Of a stretch of DNA of 64,000 nt, positions 12,306 through 24,751 are shown piece after piece (position 1 is the stretch's first letter; the number at the start of each line of letters is the position of its first letter). A program made the position numbers and the translations under genes. Source of the DNA: Siphonodentalium dalli (lineage: Eukaryota; Mollusca; Scaphopoda; Gadilida; Siphonodentaliidae); the NCBI GenBank assembly GCA_032622095.1, contig CP136066.1, forward strand, positions 182,068,716 to 182,132,715, in the 5' to 3' direction. The notes below the pieces were generated by a model. That model did no database searches, had not been told where the DNA came from, and saw only the letters and a program-made list of their open reading frames with translations.

Positions 12306-13305
12306 GCATAATCACCCCCGCGTACGTGGTATCGCCAAAACCGAGGGTATCGCCAAAACCGAGAATATGGGAAAGTCATTTTCACGTATATGATATGGGG
12401 ATATGTTTGTTTCTCACCGTAATACAGACATCGACCATCGTATGTGTATGTCCACACGAAGCATGAGTATTTATCCACCAGTTGTCAATCAGTTTTCCCA
12501 GTTCAGACCATTAATTGTTTTTTGGCGATTTTTTTCAATGGTGTTTTTGCTTTTGCTCACTCAAATTTTCGAGAACAACCATTCACTAGTATAGCTCCTG
12601 GACTTCCACGCTTCCAAAACAAATGCCGGTATATAGTTTAATCTGTCAATGAAGCATAGGATTTGACAGAATTTCATAAATCCTTGTCGTTCTCAATATC
12701 CGCGCGATATGAAGGGACCACTGTCGGTCCAGAAAGATGCGAACGGCACAGATGAAGATGCGCCAAACGCCGAGTTTCTGTGCAGTAAATATGCGTATTA
12801 CTTAAGGAGTTCTGATGAGTTTTCGAGTGTTTGTATGTGTATCTGAGACTGATCAATTGGACTGCGAATGTCAACTGAAATATGAATCCATAACATATTC
12901 GAAATAATGTGTGCATATTATATTATGAATGTATTTCAATTGAAATTAATTGAACATCCATCTCAGCATTCAGATTTGCGATCTCAATAACGTGAATGAA
13001 TGATAACGCGATGCCTTGATCACACGCACGTAAATGCTGCCGTTCACATGCATGCAGCTAATGGGATATTCGTTTACTATTAACATGCTTGGAGTTTGTA
13101 TATAGACCACACATGCCGGACGACACGCTACGGCGTATCAACGATTTGTTATAATCATGTTTATTTTACAGACTTTATGACTCGTTGCCACTCGAGTAGA
13201 CCGTTACGCGACAATGAAACCGAATCATCTTATCGAATATACATATATCGTATTGCTCCAAATTATGCAATTCTGGCTTTTTTAAGAGTCATTAGATAAA
13301 ATAGA
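12306..13305. repeat. Left arm of a 3.2-kb foldback
   Basis: About 1 kb that recurs in reverse complement at 14521-15531 with only scattered differences. Near the outer tip an 18-nt unit (GGTATCGCCAAAACCGAG) is present twice in tandem in both arms. Open frames in it are short, mirrored between arms, and match no family I know. Confidence 0.85.
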
Positions 13306-14520
13306 AATTACAGCAACGTCCAGCGCTATATGGCCACGCCTATACAAAGTGTGCCTAAAATGTACATGATAACTCTTAGATACTTCCTAAGATATAAAAG
13401 GGAATCCACTTGTTGCATCATCATTGCTTCGGGTAGTACTGCCCTGACAATACCAAGTACCAAGTACCATAAGTACCAAGATATTTCAACACGTGCATAT
13501 TATTGAAATTGAAACCAACAACTCGTGATACAGTCGAAATAAACAAGACCACGTGTTGCAAATGTTGATCAATTGAACAGTGCGTGCATACAGGTTCACT
13601 GGCCAATCAACCTCGACGAACTTATGACGTTATTTGATTGAACGATAATGTGATTGTTTTGAGTGACAACTTGTCACAACGGCTGTATATGACTTGGTTG
13701 TTGGAAATAATATCAAACTTTTGCGGTCGTTTTAATTGTACTGTCTACTTTGGCGGTTCTCTTGTGAAATAACGCGTGGCATTATAAGAAATAAATATTC
13801 ATATTAAGCCTATGCAGTTATAAGACAAATTTACCATATAACCGGCTGTGCGTTGTATAATTTGTTTTCAAACTTTTCGGTCATAACTGCAGACCATTAA
13901 TCGAAACAAGAGTCATTTCTGACCTCGTTAAACTAAGAATGATAACGTTAAAATATTGAATCTACCAAAACAATAACACATGTATATCCCGTACGATGAC
14001 CTCATGTAATAGTTCCCAAGATGATGGAGATTTATGCATAATTTCATTTAGATTGTTGTGTGAAAATCTTAGCTATATTACTTTTTTTTCAAAATAAGTG
14101 AAAAAGAATAATTCTATAGAACTTAACAAGCCGAAAACTAAATCTGCGAACAATACGAATTGAAAGTCATCGTGACGCTGAACATCCATACCAATTTTGG
14201 TTAGAACCATAAACCAAACTCAGGACGGAGACCCTGATAAGATAAGATTCATTTCGGTTAAAAAATACATATCAATTACAGTATATGCAACCTATACGAT
14301 AACATAATGAAGTCTTGTGTAAATATTATGCCCACAAAATATGTGGTCCTATGGGCTAAATTAGAAAAGTTATAAACTATTGTGTAATTTACATGTGCAC
14401 ATAACAATCATGGCAGTATACACATGTTCCACAGTGAAGTGTTTATTATAAATAGCAGTAACTTTGTTGTGTGTTTGTTCATATATGTTCGGATGTTTAG
14501 TGTGTTAACATAGAATCGTT
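13306..14520. other. Spacer of the foldback; no gene seen
   Basis: AT-rich single-copy-looking DNA. Contains a short run of AGTACCAAGTACC phrases (about 13436-13482). No transposase or splice-bounded exon recognised. Confidence 0.5.
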
Positions 14521-15531
14521 TCAATTTTATCTGATGACTCTTAAAAAAGCCAGAATTGCATAATTTGGAGCAATATAATATATATATATATATATATATT
14601 CGATAAGATGATTCGGTTTCATTGTCGCGTAACGGTCTACTCGAGTGGGAACGAGTCATACAGTCTGTAAAATAAACATGATTATAACAAATCGTTGATA
14701 CGCCATAGCGTGTCGTCTGGCATGTGTGGTCTATATGCAAACTCCAAGCATGTTAATAGTAAACGAATATCCCATTAGCTGCATGCATGCGAACGGCAGC
14801 ATTCACGTGCGTGTGATAAAGGCATCGCGTTATCATTCATTCACGTTATTGAGATCGCAAATCTGAATGCTGAGATGGATGTTCAATTAATTTCAATTGA
14901 AATACATTCATAATATAATATGCGCACATTATTTCGAATATGTTATGGATTCATATTTCAGTTGACATTCGCAGTCCAATTGATCAGTCTCAGATACACA
15001 TACAAACACTCGAAAACTCATCAGAACTCCTTAAGTAATACGCATATTTACTGCACAGAAACTCGGCGTTTGGCGCATCTTCATCTGTGCCGTTCGCATC
15101 TTTCTGGACCGACAGTGGTCACTTCATATCGCGCGGATATTGAGAACGACAAGGATTTATTAAATTCTGTCAAATCCTACGCTTCATTGACAGATTCAAC
15201 TATATACCGGCATTTGTTTTGGAAGCGTGGAAGTCCAGGAACTATACTAGTGAATGGTTGTTCTCGAAAATTTGAGTGAGCAAAAGCAAAAACACCATTG
15301 AAAAAAATCGCCAAAAAACAATTAATGGTCTGATCTGGGAAAACTGATTGACAACTGGTGGATAAATACTCATGCTTCGTGTGGACATACACATGCGATG
15401 CTCGATGTCTGTATTACGGTGAGAAACAAACATATCCCCATATCATATACGTGAAAATGACTTTCCCATATTCTCGGTTTTGGCGATACCCTCGGTTTTG
15501 GCGATACCACGTACACGGGGGTGATAATGCT
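14521..15531. repeat. Right arm of the 3.2-kb foldback
   Basis: Reverse-complement partner of 12306-13305. A (TA)n expansion at about 14577-14600 interrupts the match. The longest open frame (14920-15279, 119 codons) begins MRTLFRICYGFIFQ and is shared only in part by the other arm. No domain is seen. Confidence 0.85.
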
Positions 15532-15539
15532 AAATATAT

Positions 15540-15690
15540 AATATATATATATATTGTTTATTTATTTATTTTTATTTACTAATTCATTGTTTTTACTCGC
15601 TTAATGAAAAGTTCTTGTGTTTTCCCCTACACTCAGATGATGAGGATGATGATGGTGTTGATGATGATGACGATGATTCAACGCACGTCA
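15540..15690. repeat. AT run and GATGATG microsatellite
   Basis: (TA)n at 15535-15555, T/A-rich DNA, then GATGATGATG-type triplets at 15637-15680. Open frames are low complexity. Confidence 0.7.
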
Positions 15691-16439
15691 CTTTACTTAA
15701 TGTACTCATACTCAACCTCTTGCTCTCAGTCCTGTGTATATAATCTCCATTTACATTTCTCAATATCCATCGTTCAGTTTTCTTCACGGTCCGATTTAAA
15801 CATTATCTTGCAAGCACAAATGACAGAACTTGGGGGGGGGGAGAAATCGGCCTAGTTTCCTATAACCAAACTCACGGAGTTGGCCTGAATACTGAAATAC
15901 GATGATCATGTTACATATCCCTATTTTTAATTTTTGTTTGAACTTCCCCAGCTTTGTTAAATAATTAAACTAATGACACATTTAACATAGGCTACACTGG
16001 CAGTTATGCAACCAGGTACTTATTTTTCAGATCACATACAACCCTTTAAATCGTGTTCTGCTTCCTTGTAAAAAAAAACAAGAGCAGCGCCATAAGGCTC
16101 CATACATTGGAGTTATCAGACGAAACCCCATAAGTCTTGTGAGAATCGTTGGACAAATTCCAGATTCAAGCACAGTTTGTATTTGGATTCTATTCAGCCA
16201 CTTACACAGTTTGGTTGTGATCAACCAACCCTAACAGCAGTTTCAGTATCCATTGTCAAAGGTAGAGACCACATTATTAAAATAAATCGATGGGTATATG
16301 ATAACGCTCATTGCATGCACCATCCAGTGTGCGTTATCATTATATCTGCAATTATCAACAGGAAACTAAGAAAAGCCGAAATCCAAAGTCGAGAAAAACC
16401 GTAACTCTGCTAAAAAATGGGCAGATGGAACCGACAATC

Positions 16440-16800
16440 GATCTTGACTTTATGGTTTCAAATCTGCATTCCAAATATATTTTATGCAGTTAACATTAAC
16501 TTAAGTTATCATCCGGAAAACGCGTAAACCCAAATTTCAAAGTCGAAAAAGGTTCGTAAAACACGCACTAGATTTCACTGTATGGTTCATCCAGTCAACA
16601 TTAACTGAATTTATCATCCGGAAACCGAGAAAACCGGTATTTCATAAAAGAGTTCCGCAACTCGGACGGACGAAATTCTAAATTGACCATGACCTGTTGT
16701 TTATGGTTGTAAACCTGCATACCAAATTTAATTCCATTCAGTTAACATTAATTAAAGTTATAACCCGGAAACGAAAAGTGAGCCCAAATTTCAACAAAGC
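16440..16800. repeat. Degenerate tandem repeat, about 110-130 bp units
   Basis: Three diverged units share CCAAATTTAATTCCATTCAG, then TTAACATTAACT..AAGTTATCATCCGGAAAC. Related phrases occur at 32030-32170 and 42305-42545, so the unit is also dispersed. Confidence 0.55.
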
Positions 16801-17204
16801 CTGAACTTTGGTAAATATAGTCGACCCCCACCCCCCAAGCGCAATCCACAATTCCTGACTTGGCAGTTGGACATCACAATATTGAGAACTTTGAATCACA
16901 GCGTCTGATATGGTATCCTGGAAATGCCTATATATGTTTGTAGGAAGTTCGGCGAAAAAATAAATTTTGGTGCTCCCCTCCCCGATCCCCATCCATGACC
17001 AGTATGGCGCCATGTCAATTCGGAAAATTTAAATCACACTGGTCATTTGGTTTCTTATATAACGGAAATTTTAACCTGAGCGAGTATAGTCCTCGTAATA
17101 AACGTCACATATACATGCATGTTATACCACTGCCCTCTAGCTGGCGTCCCGTTAATTTCTGAAGAGGACAGTCAGATAAATATGTATTCGCAGATATATA
17201 TATA

Positions 17205-17700
17205 TTATAATGACATGATCCGAACAACCTCGGCGCTCGGCATAGAGAAGTAGGAGTTCAGAAACCTTCGTACGAAACTATTGGCATTAATCCACAACAT
17301 AAGGCAAAATCGCTGCATAATATATTACCCTCTGTAATGATTCAATTGCTTCGGAATTGATCCCGTGATAATTATGTACAAGTACAGGTCCTCCTACATT
17401 GAATATGGAATTGATATCGTCTAATATTAAAATACAAATTAAAATTAATGATGTGACCCGATTAACCTCGGTGTTCTAGATTGAGAAGCGGTATAGGGGT
17501 TCATAAACATTCGAACGAAACTATTGGGGTAGTCCAGCATCTCGCCATTCCAATACATTACCTGGTTTTAGTACGAGACGACTTGAACTAATATTGGGGT
17601 TGATACCATGGCATATATTTTAGGAACAGGACTTACCCACTGTAATGGTCCCATTGCTTTCTTAATTGAGCACGTGCCCCGTGAAATTGATAATTATGAA
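17205..17700. repeat. Diverged duplication, about 240-300 bp
   Basis: Segment 17214-17290 (CCTCGGCGCTCGGCATAGAGAAG, then ACGAAACTATTGG) recurs at 17452-17535, and AATTGATCCCGTGATAATTATG at 17357 has a counterpart near 17680. No gene. Confidence 0.5.
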
Positions 17701-17734
17701 AATTAAACAATTCAAACTGACTCACGACCACATC

Positions 17735-18895
17735 CCTGACAAGTATATTTAACCCATGCCATTAGATTCCCTACACATCGAGGAGATGAGTTTGGTGAAA
17801 ATCGACAAAAAACTTTTTCTTTTTTTTTTGCGCTCTTCCGTTGATCCCATTCCTGACACTTAGGTATCTTTAAACCACACCAATAGATACCATGGAGAAA
17901 TCAGCCACAAAGAGTCGTTATTAATATTTGGCACCCCAACCCCATCCCTGACTCGTGCGGCGGCGCCGATTTTATCACTAAACCACACAATAAGGTTATA
18001 TAGAGATGATCGTTTTTTCTCCTTATATAGATACTGAGCTATGTAACTATTTTAGCTCACAACGAATCCCGCGATTCCCACCCCAATTGAGAAGGCCGCT
18101 ATACTTGTTCAGTGACTTCGGTCATTATTGTTCGAGGTTGCGAATTTTTTACAGCAAAATCTCTTTGAAGCGAATCAGTTCGATATCCGGTTTTTGAAGT
18201 ATCCGATATAATTTATTGTGGTAGCCCATCAGTCTAATATGATGATAACTTTGGAAAATACCGGAAAACTAAATGTTGAAATTTCGAGCAAATTATAGGT
18301 TCCTAGTCACCACTCTGCCAACTTTTGGCCGTAAAATGTTTTATCAATTCTGGTGCCATCCTCTCCCAAACCCATGGGCCATGACCCATATATGGAACTG
18401 CATTTAAGCTTACAACATTAGATTCATTGTAGAATAGAGATGATGATGTAAAAGTTCGGTGAAATTCATGCGACAATTTGTTTTCTTTTTGTGTTCCTCT
18501 GCAACCCTGACCCGGATAGGGCCACTTTGGTTTCTTCATACAACACCATTATATTCCTCATATCATGGAGATGATTATTTATAAGTTTGGTGGAAATCAG
18601 CGACTAAAAACATTCTCATCAATGTTAGCGCCCTCCTCCCAATCCCTGACCCAATTGGTCCAAATTGGGCATAATTAAGACACACAATCAGATTCCTCGT
18701 TTTATGGATAAGATTTTGGTGCCTCTCCCTTTCCCCCATTCCTGACGCGAAAGGCGCCACTTCTTGCATCTTTAAACCACATCATTAGACACATTATATA
18801 ATGGAGATTATATTAGAATGTTTGGTGGAAATCGTCGACAAAAATGTCATCGATTTTGTTGCCCCTCCCCATTTTCTGTCAATGACCACGACAGC
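17735..18895. repeat. Degenerate tandem array, about 150-190 bp units
   Basis: Roughly six or seven diverged units. Each has a CCCATTCCTGAC-like phrase, a TTTAAACCACACCATTAGAT-like phrase, an ATGGAGATGAT phrase and GTTTGGTGGAAATC..CGACAAAAA. A further weak unit lies at 16800-17050. No conserved open frame runs through it. Confidence 0.65.
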
Positions 18896-19149
18896 ATCAC
18901 TTTAGAAATTATAACCTGCCCCATTATCGTTCTCGTAAAAAGTTACCCTGTTAAATCCCTTTCAAATCATCTAGATCGTACCATGTTAATTTATATAACA
19001 GACATTCGCAAATATAAAATAGACATTGATATCCTGAATGTAATTAAAGCAATGTCTCTTTATTTTAATTTGAGGCATGAATAATGTGTGTTTAGAATGG
19101 TGCATATTCTTCATACCTCGAATTAAGCTTCATGAAGACATTATGGACT

Positions 19150-19442
19150 TGTTGGGATGGGAGAAATTGATAAGTTAGTAGGGAGACCAACACTCAGATT
19201 TAAGTTCCCATATGTTGAATATTGTGATGTGAACCCACCCATTGGGCACCTAGATTGTGCAAAGTGTCGTCGGCCAATTTGTGCAAGGATATAGAGAAAA
19301 TAAATTAAAAAAAGAAAATAATACTTGAGAAGAAGTTTCTAGGTTTCTAAAAAAAACTTGTTAATTTGATGATAAAGATACTGCCAGAGAAGATGCGGCC
19401 TAAGCAGAATGAGGTCACCAGAGGGTGAATTTAGTGATTCTA
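19150..19442 (+). mobile_element. Transposon 3' end remnant, shared with 53640-53910
   Basis: About 290 bp matching the reverse complement of 53640-53910. One frame reads GHLDCAKCRRPIC before a stop, like a C-terminal zinc-binding tail of a DNA-transposon protein. After it come AAAGAAAATAATACTTGAG and the border phrase GCAGAATGAGGTCACCAGAG. The superfamily is not assignable from this tail. Confidence 0.5.
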
Positions 19443-20908
19443 GCTTCTGGAGATCTCATTCTTCAAATTTCCGGAATAATAGTCCGCCAGGGAGGCATCC
19501 TCTCCACTGCACACTACAAAAGATTCAACAACCAACTCCTTCTAAGTCTTGAATCCAGGTTTAATGGCGCGATGATCGGAAGCATAAAAATTCCACACAC
19601 AACATGTGCAGATGACATTGCATTAATGTCCCACTCTGTGATTGAAGCTCAGCACCAACTCTCGACAGTAGAGGATTTCTCAACCAATAACAGATACAAA
19701 ATCAACGCTTCTAAGAGCAACTGCCTAGTCTATAACGCAAAACGCACAGAAAATCTCCTCATCTTTGGCCAAGAAATGCCCCAGCCTCCGCAGACTAAAC
19801 ACCTCGGAATACCGAGAGACCTGAAGCGCAAACCAGACATCGACGGAAAGATTGCACTTGGACATCGTACTGCTTACTCACTAATGGGATCAGGATTCCA
19901 TGGAAGAACTGGCGTCACCCAGAAGTCAGCTGTGGAAAACTTATGTAGTCCCGCGTATAGTATACGGGTTAGAAGCAATGGAATCGCTACAACACATTAC
20001 AATAAACTTGACAGCTTCCAAGACAAAATCTTACGTCAGATACAGAACCTACCCAAGAGGACTTCATCAACAGCAGTGAAATTACTCCTATGCATCCCAC
20101 TATTTCTACTATCATTCACAAGAATATGTTGAACCTATTTCTCCGGATCGCCAGCTCCCCAGAATCTATAGAGCATAAAATTGCCTGAAGACAGCTTACG
20201 TTTAGAAACCTAGAAGACAAGAGTTGGTTCTCAAACATCAGGAGGCTTCTTATAAAATATAATCTACCGTCAGCATTTTCCATCATCGAACACCCCCCCC
20301 CCCCCCCAGCAAGACTACCTGGCATTCACTTCTTGAAGAAGCGGTTAAGGAAAACATCTCCACACAATGGAAAAATGACACTTAGATATCTTAACCCAGA
20401 AAGTCTCCATTGGAATTCCGTCCATTGTATCTACAAACATGTCAGACCAAGCATCTATGATGCCAGAAGAGCAGAGGTGAATGCAAAATTCCTCTCCGGT
20501 ACCTACGCTCTACAAGCAAACAAGGTTGTCTTCAACCAACATAAAGTAAATCCGACATGCCCTACCTGTAACCTGGCGGCAGAAGACAGAGAACACGTCA
20601 TTGCGATCTGCCCTACTTATGAACAGGAGCGCTCCAAACTGCGGATCAGACTCCAATCAGTACTTCCCAAAATCGATTCTCCACTACTTCTCCATAACCC
20701 GGCAAACCTTACACAACTGCTTCTAGACCATACCCACCCAGACATTCCCGATGCCACTATCGACTGGGCAGAAGACACTCCCGTCCTGATTGAACTCTAC
20801 TCAAGAGACTATCTTTATCAGATCCACTCAAGAAGATTTGCGATCCTTAAGGTCAAAAGGAAAAGTGGCTTCCAAACTCTCGCAGTCCCCACTGTGAGCT
20901 CAATATGA
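19425..20908 (+). pseudogene. Non-LTR retrotransposon ORF2 remnant (reverse transcriptase, C-terminal zinc motif)
   Basis: The first open part (19425-20132) has a reverse-transcriptase palm segment, VRQGGILSTAHYKRFNNQLL and then TTCADDIALMSHS, where CADD replaces the usual YADD. A second frame carries NMLNLFLRIASSPESIEHKI and continues past a stop. A frameshift near 20385 leads into 20333-20908, whose tail holds CPTCNLAAEDREHVIAICP, a typical LINE C-terminal CCHC. A run of about 17 C at 20291-20308 interrupts it. The copy is 5'-truncated, frameshifted and dead. Clade not assigned. Confidence 0.8.
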
Positions 20909-21420
20909 CATTCGGCTATCTAACTATATTACGTACAGGCAATTGTGAGGATTCCAGTAGGCCTATTATTCAAGGATAACGACTTGTGGACTGCAAAGTC
21001 AAAATTCATCCATAACCGGAGTGCCTCGACAAATCAACGGGGGAACATATGAACAAGAAGAAAAAGTCCCAGGCCTGCACATACTCATGAATCCTCAAAC
21101 TATACCCATTAACTACGCGCCATTATTGTCACCAACGTGGATAACAATACATGTTGCGCGGCTTTTGGCCTTCATGGAAACATCACACAGAAAACAAAAA
21201 CTGAATCGCAGTACATCTTTATTGTCTCTGTATTCATCGGATGAGTATTACACATGTTCCTAAAATTTCAGAACAATACGTTACACATGTATACATGTAT
21301 ATAGGATGCCTTATAAGACACTCGATATCAGCGTAACTAATACATTGTGTTAATATAATATATCACATGAAACCAATATAATATCATAAAAAAAACATTA
21401 GATATTTGCTTTTCTCTCAC

Positions 21421-21550
21421 CAGCAGGTAATCGCCGCGTGCTTCCCGGGATACTTGGCATCGCGCCAAGTAAATTACCGTGCGGATTAATACTATTAACA
21501 GCCGCGCTTAGCACCAATACTAGACATTGCAAAATGATTGATTTGTTCAT
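21421..21550 (-). CDS. First coding exon of a secreted protein (signal peptide)
   Basis: Starts at ATG 21550-21548 and codes for 43 residues plus one base before a good donor (CTGCTG then GTGAGA). The protein starts MNKSIILQCLVLVLSAAV, a textbook signal peptide, followed by a short polar stretch ending RRLPA. Base composition is more GC-rich than the flanks. No domain is present in this exon. The next exon must begin in phase 1 and lie below 21421 on the - strand; I could not identify it with confidence. It might belong with the VWA-like frame at 7735-7451, which is speculative over 14 kb of repeats. Confidence 0.6.
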
Positions 21551-21786
21551 TGAAGTTAAATTATTATCCAATTGCGTTGCACTAACGAAAATACGCACAA
21601 AAACAAAGATGCAAATTTTGGGGCCATATGTTTCGCCGCAAGACAGAGTGTGCAATACTGCCATATACGGTTGTGAATCGTCTCAGCCAACACCGTGCCG
21701 CATATATGCATTTTATGTGCATTTTTCAGCTTCTTTTAAAGATTTTGATTTGTTAAAAGGGCATTAAGCTCTAGATTTTTTCATGT

Positions 21787-21936
21787 GATCTTCAACTCGT
21801 TATGTTGGGATATAAGATTTTATGAAACTCGTTAAATAAATTGATTCACAACTCGTCTACGACTCGTTGCATGTGAATCAAATTTATCAAACTCGCTTCA
21901 TAACATATTACATCCCAACAAAATTCGTTGTAGATC
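21787..21936. repeat. Foldback with repeated ACTCGTT phrases
   Basis: The outer arms GATCTTCAACTCGTTATG and the inverse of TTCGTTGTAGATC pair; inner arms share TGTTGGGAT and TTGATTCAC. The border GTTGTAGATCCTCTATATAT is identical to that of the 46414-46567 palindrome, so they are one family. Confidence 0.6.
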
Positions 21937-22061
21937 CTCTATATATGTCATCTATAACTGACAATGTTGTCCATAATGTTTTATTTCTCGCGTGTACACC
22001 ACTGGTAGGATGCAAACAGTTTGGGTGTGACATGGTATCAATCTACCCATCAAACGGTTAG

Positions 22062-22170
22062 GTTTCTTTATTCCGAAGATCTTTTATTCCGAAGGTTCTC
22101 TATTCTGAAGATTCTTCATTCCGAAAGTATCAAGAGGGTTCTTTATTCCGAAGGTACTTTCTTCCGAAAG
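22062..22170 (+). repeat. TTCTTTATTCCGAAGG minisatellite (left, + orientation)
   Basis: About six variants of an 18-20-nt unit, TTCTTTATTCCGAAGGTTC. The same unit in reverse complement forms 23985-24180. Confidence 0.75.
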
Positions 22171-22669
22171 TCAGCCTAACACAAGGTGTTTATATCGGAT
22201 GGTTCCGTAATCATTTTGGATACGTTGTTTGCTGAAAATCCAGTAGGAAACAATTAAACATTTCCTATTCGATTTGACACGGGACGGGGTTACTTGTTGT
22301 GCATATAGATGTAGATGAGAATGAGCGCTTATATGCTTCCGTTGTCCAGTAGCTGGAAATATTAGAGCCTTCTAACAGCCAATACGCACACGATCAGATG
22401 GCCAAAGATACTTACAGCCAAAGAAAAATAAACGTCTGGTTGGGATCAGGACAAAAATAGGGTCGGTCGTTAGGTTTGACATTTTATTTTTTTAATAATA
22501 TTTTTTATTATCTTGACATAGTTTTATGGATTTTCATATCTTGTGCAAGATCTCGATAACAGTTAAGTTTAATTATTTTTGTATAAAGAGTAATGAAAGC
22601 AATGCTTCAGAAATGGCAAATAACAACTTTTCAGAAATATTTCTTGAAAACCATGAACAAAAAACTTTA

Positions 22670-23475
22670 GGATTGGGGGGGGGGGGGGGGGGGGGGGTTA
22701 AAATAGGGTAGGTAAGGAAACCCAAACAACAAGTGTTATTTACTTTGGCTTAGTCGGGGTTCATGGTTAGATAGCGATTTATATCCAATCGCAGTGACTT
22801 GTGCCACGCGATGTTAGGAATGAGGTTGCATAGGATGACTGAGGTAGCAATACACGATTTTGCTATAACTGTCAGTTTGGCATCTGTTATATCTGGAAGT
22901 AATGGTTTGATGGTTTAATTATTTTATAAAGGTACCATAGTATACAACATGGGATGATGTTTGAATACGAAGTATGTTTTTGGAATCTGATGTCGGCCAG
23001 CTCTGTGTGGTACTTCACCGGAAAAAGAGCTCGATTTCTCTCCCTTGAAAACAGTCGTCTGCACTTGGAAGACAAAATTTAAAAATTGATACGATAACTT
23101 ATTTTTATTTTTTAATATATCTGACATATATCTAGGCTCTATCAGCTCATAAGGTGATTATAGACTGACATTCGCTCTGTCGTGGATAGCTATGACAACG
23201 AAGACGGCAAAAAAATGGTTAAAATGAAGATTTTTCAAAGTCAGTCTAAGGGAGATAATTCAACTTGTGATGAGACAATTCCTGCCAAAAGAAAGACGAA
23301 TTATGCTCTGACCATTTCTGTATCTTGTAACCAAGCACTCATGTGCTGTTTATCAATGACCATGGTGCAGCAGAAGGTTGTAGTACAGTACCCCCCTCAA
23401 AATGGTGAAAATGGCCAGAAATCGTGTATTGCTTCCTCAGAAATAACGGAGATACTCGAACAAGTGTATTAAAGA
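22670..23475 (+). repeat. Dispersed repeat, copy 1, starting at a poly(G) run
   Basis: Begins with about 22 G and shares phrases with 34140-34760: GATGGTTTAATTATTTTA, CGATTTCTCTCCCTTGAAA, TGACATTCGCTCT and a TACCCCCCTCAAAATGG end. The 96-codon frame at 23182 lies in this repeat and is not a convincing gene. Confidence 0.6.
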
Positions 23476-23984
23476 GCGTTCATATAACCTCCACCAAATC
23501 CACCACCCACTGACTTATGTCAGACCAAAGTTGATCACTTGTGTTTTGTAAATTCTGTCATACAAATCTCAGTCACGGTTATTTCGCCAAAGTCCGTCCT
23601 ATATAGAGTTATCTCCCTTCCGATTAACTCATTTCGAACTGTAATCCTAACCTTACGTGACACCTGTTACTGAATATCAATCGATATCTAACGTGAACCC
23701 GATTAAGTATCTTTAGCTATCTAAGCGTGTGCTTATATATTATGTACTTCTATATATATATGCTTATTCTAATCGCATTATTTTGGACGCCCTTGCTGTT
23801 TTTTTCCTTTTTTGTTATTTGGCTAGAGGAAAATTTACTTTTTTTAGAACTGTCGGATGGGGCATTTTTTAATGACCGAATTATATGCAATACCACATAA
23901 ATCCTATATCAAATGTAAAACTTGTTCCGACGTTGGTTATAACTGGCATCTATGTGTCCCTATGGGTACTTTGGGAATAACGGA

Positions 23985-24180
23985 TCATAAAATTCGGAAT
24001 TAAGAACTTTGACAATAAAGAACCTTCGCAATTAAGAACATTTCGAATAATGAACCAACGGAATAAAGAACCTTTGGAACAAAGAACCATCTAAGCAAAG
24101 AACCTTCGGAATAAACATTGGAATAAAGGACATTCGGTATAAAGAAACTTCGGAATAATGAACCTTCGGAATAAAGAAAC
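23985..24180 (-). repeat. GGAATAAAGAACCTTC minisatellite (right, - orientation)
   Basis: About ten variants of the same unit as 22062-22170, inverted. The open frame over it is just the repeat translated. Confidence 0.75.
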
Positions 24181-24399
24181 TGCAGTAATTCTGCATTCAT
24201 TGTGGCTATGATGTTAAATCTTTAACATTAATGTACCATAATGTTATGTTTATAATCATACACCGTACATGTTAAAGGCCTACTTAATTTCCGAATTCCC
24301 AGATCATATTATACACAAAACATATTCCAAAGTATACCCAATTTGGAAGAGGAACCAAAAATATATGTATTCCACCAGAATACGGAATAGTTGTGGCTG

Positions 24400-24751
24400 C
24401 AACAGCCTAAATTATCTTGGGTCTGTCTCAATAAAACCATACAAATATGGATATCATTGGAACCGGCTCATTGACCACATTGTGATGGTTACAGTTATGC
24501 CCTGTGCCAATGCATTCTCTTATATATGCGAGTCGACCATAGGTCGCCTCGCATATATAAGAGAATGCATTGGCCTAAAAAAAATCTTTTTAAACACTTT
24601 TTAACATTTTTTCTTACATTCTTTAACAATTTTATAATATTTAATGTGTTAAGCCAATGCATTCTCTTATATATGCGAGGCGACCTATGGTCGACTCGCA
24701 TATATAAGAGAATGCATTGGCACAGGGCCGTTCTGTTGGGTAAAGGGTTAA
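24400..24751. mobile_element. TTAA-flanked MITE, 5'-truncated (copy 2)
   Basis: Same family as 6105-6548. It shares the AACAGCCTAAA..TATCTT..GGTCTGTCTC segment, two 69-nt hairpins (24506-24574, 24653-24721) and the right end GGTAAAGGGTTAA. The left terminal repeat and the first part of the element are missing. Confidence 0.75.

Noticed and set aside
14920-15279. 119-codon frame as a foldback-encoded protein
   Set aside because: The mirrored arm does not keep the whole frame (80 codons at 12674-12916), and no domain is visible.
23182-23472. 96-codon frame as a small gene
   Set aside because: It falls in a dispersed repeat with a diverged second copy at 34140-34760 that does not keep the frame.
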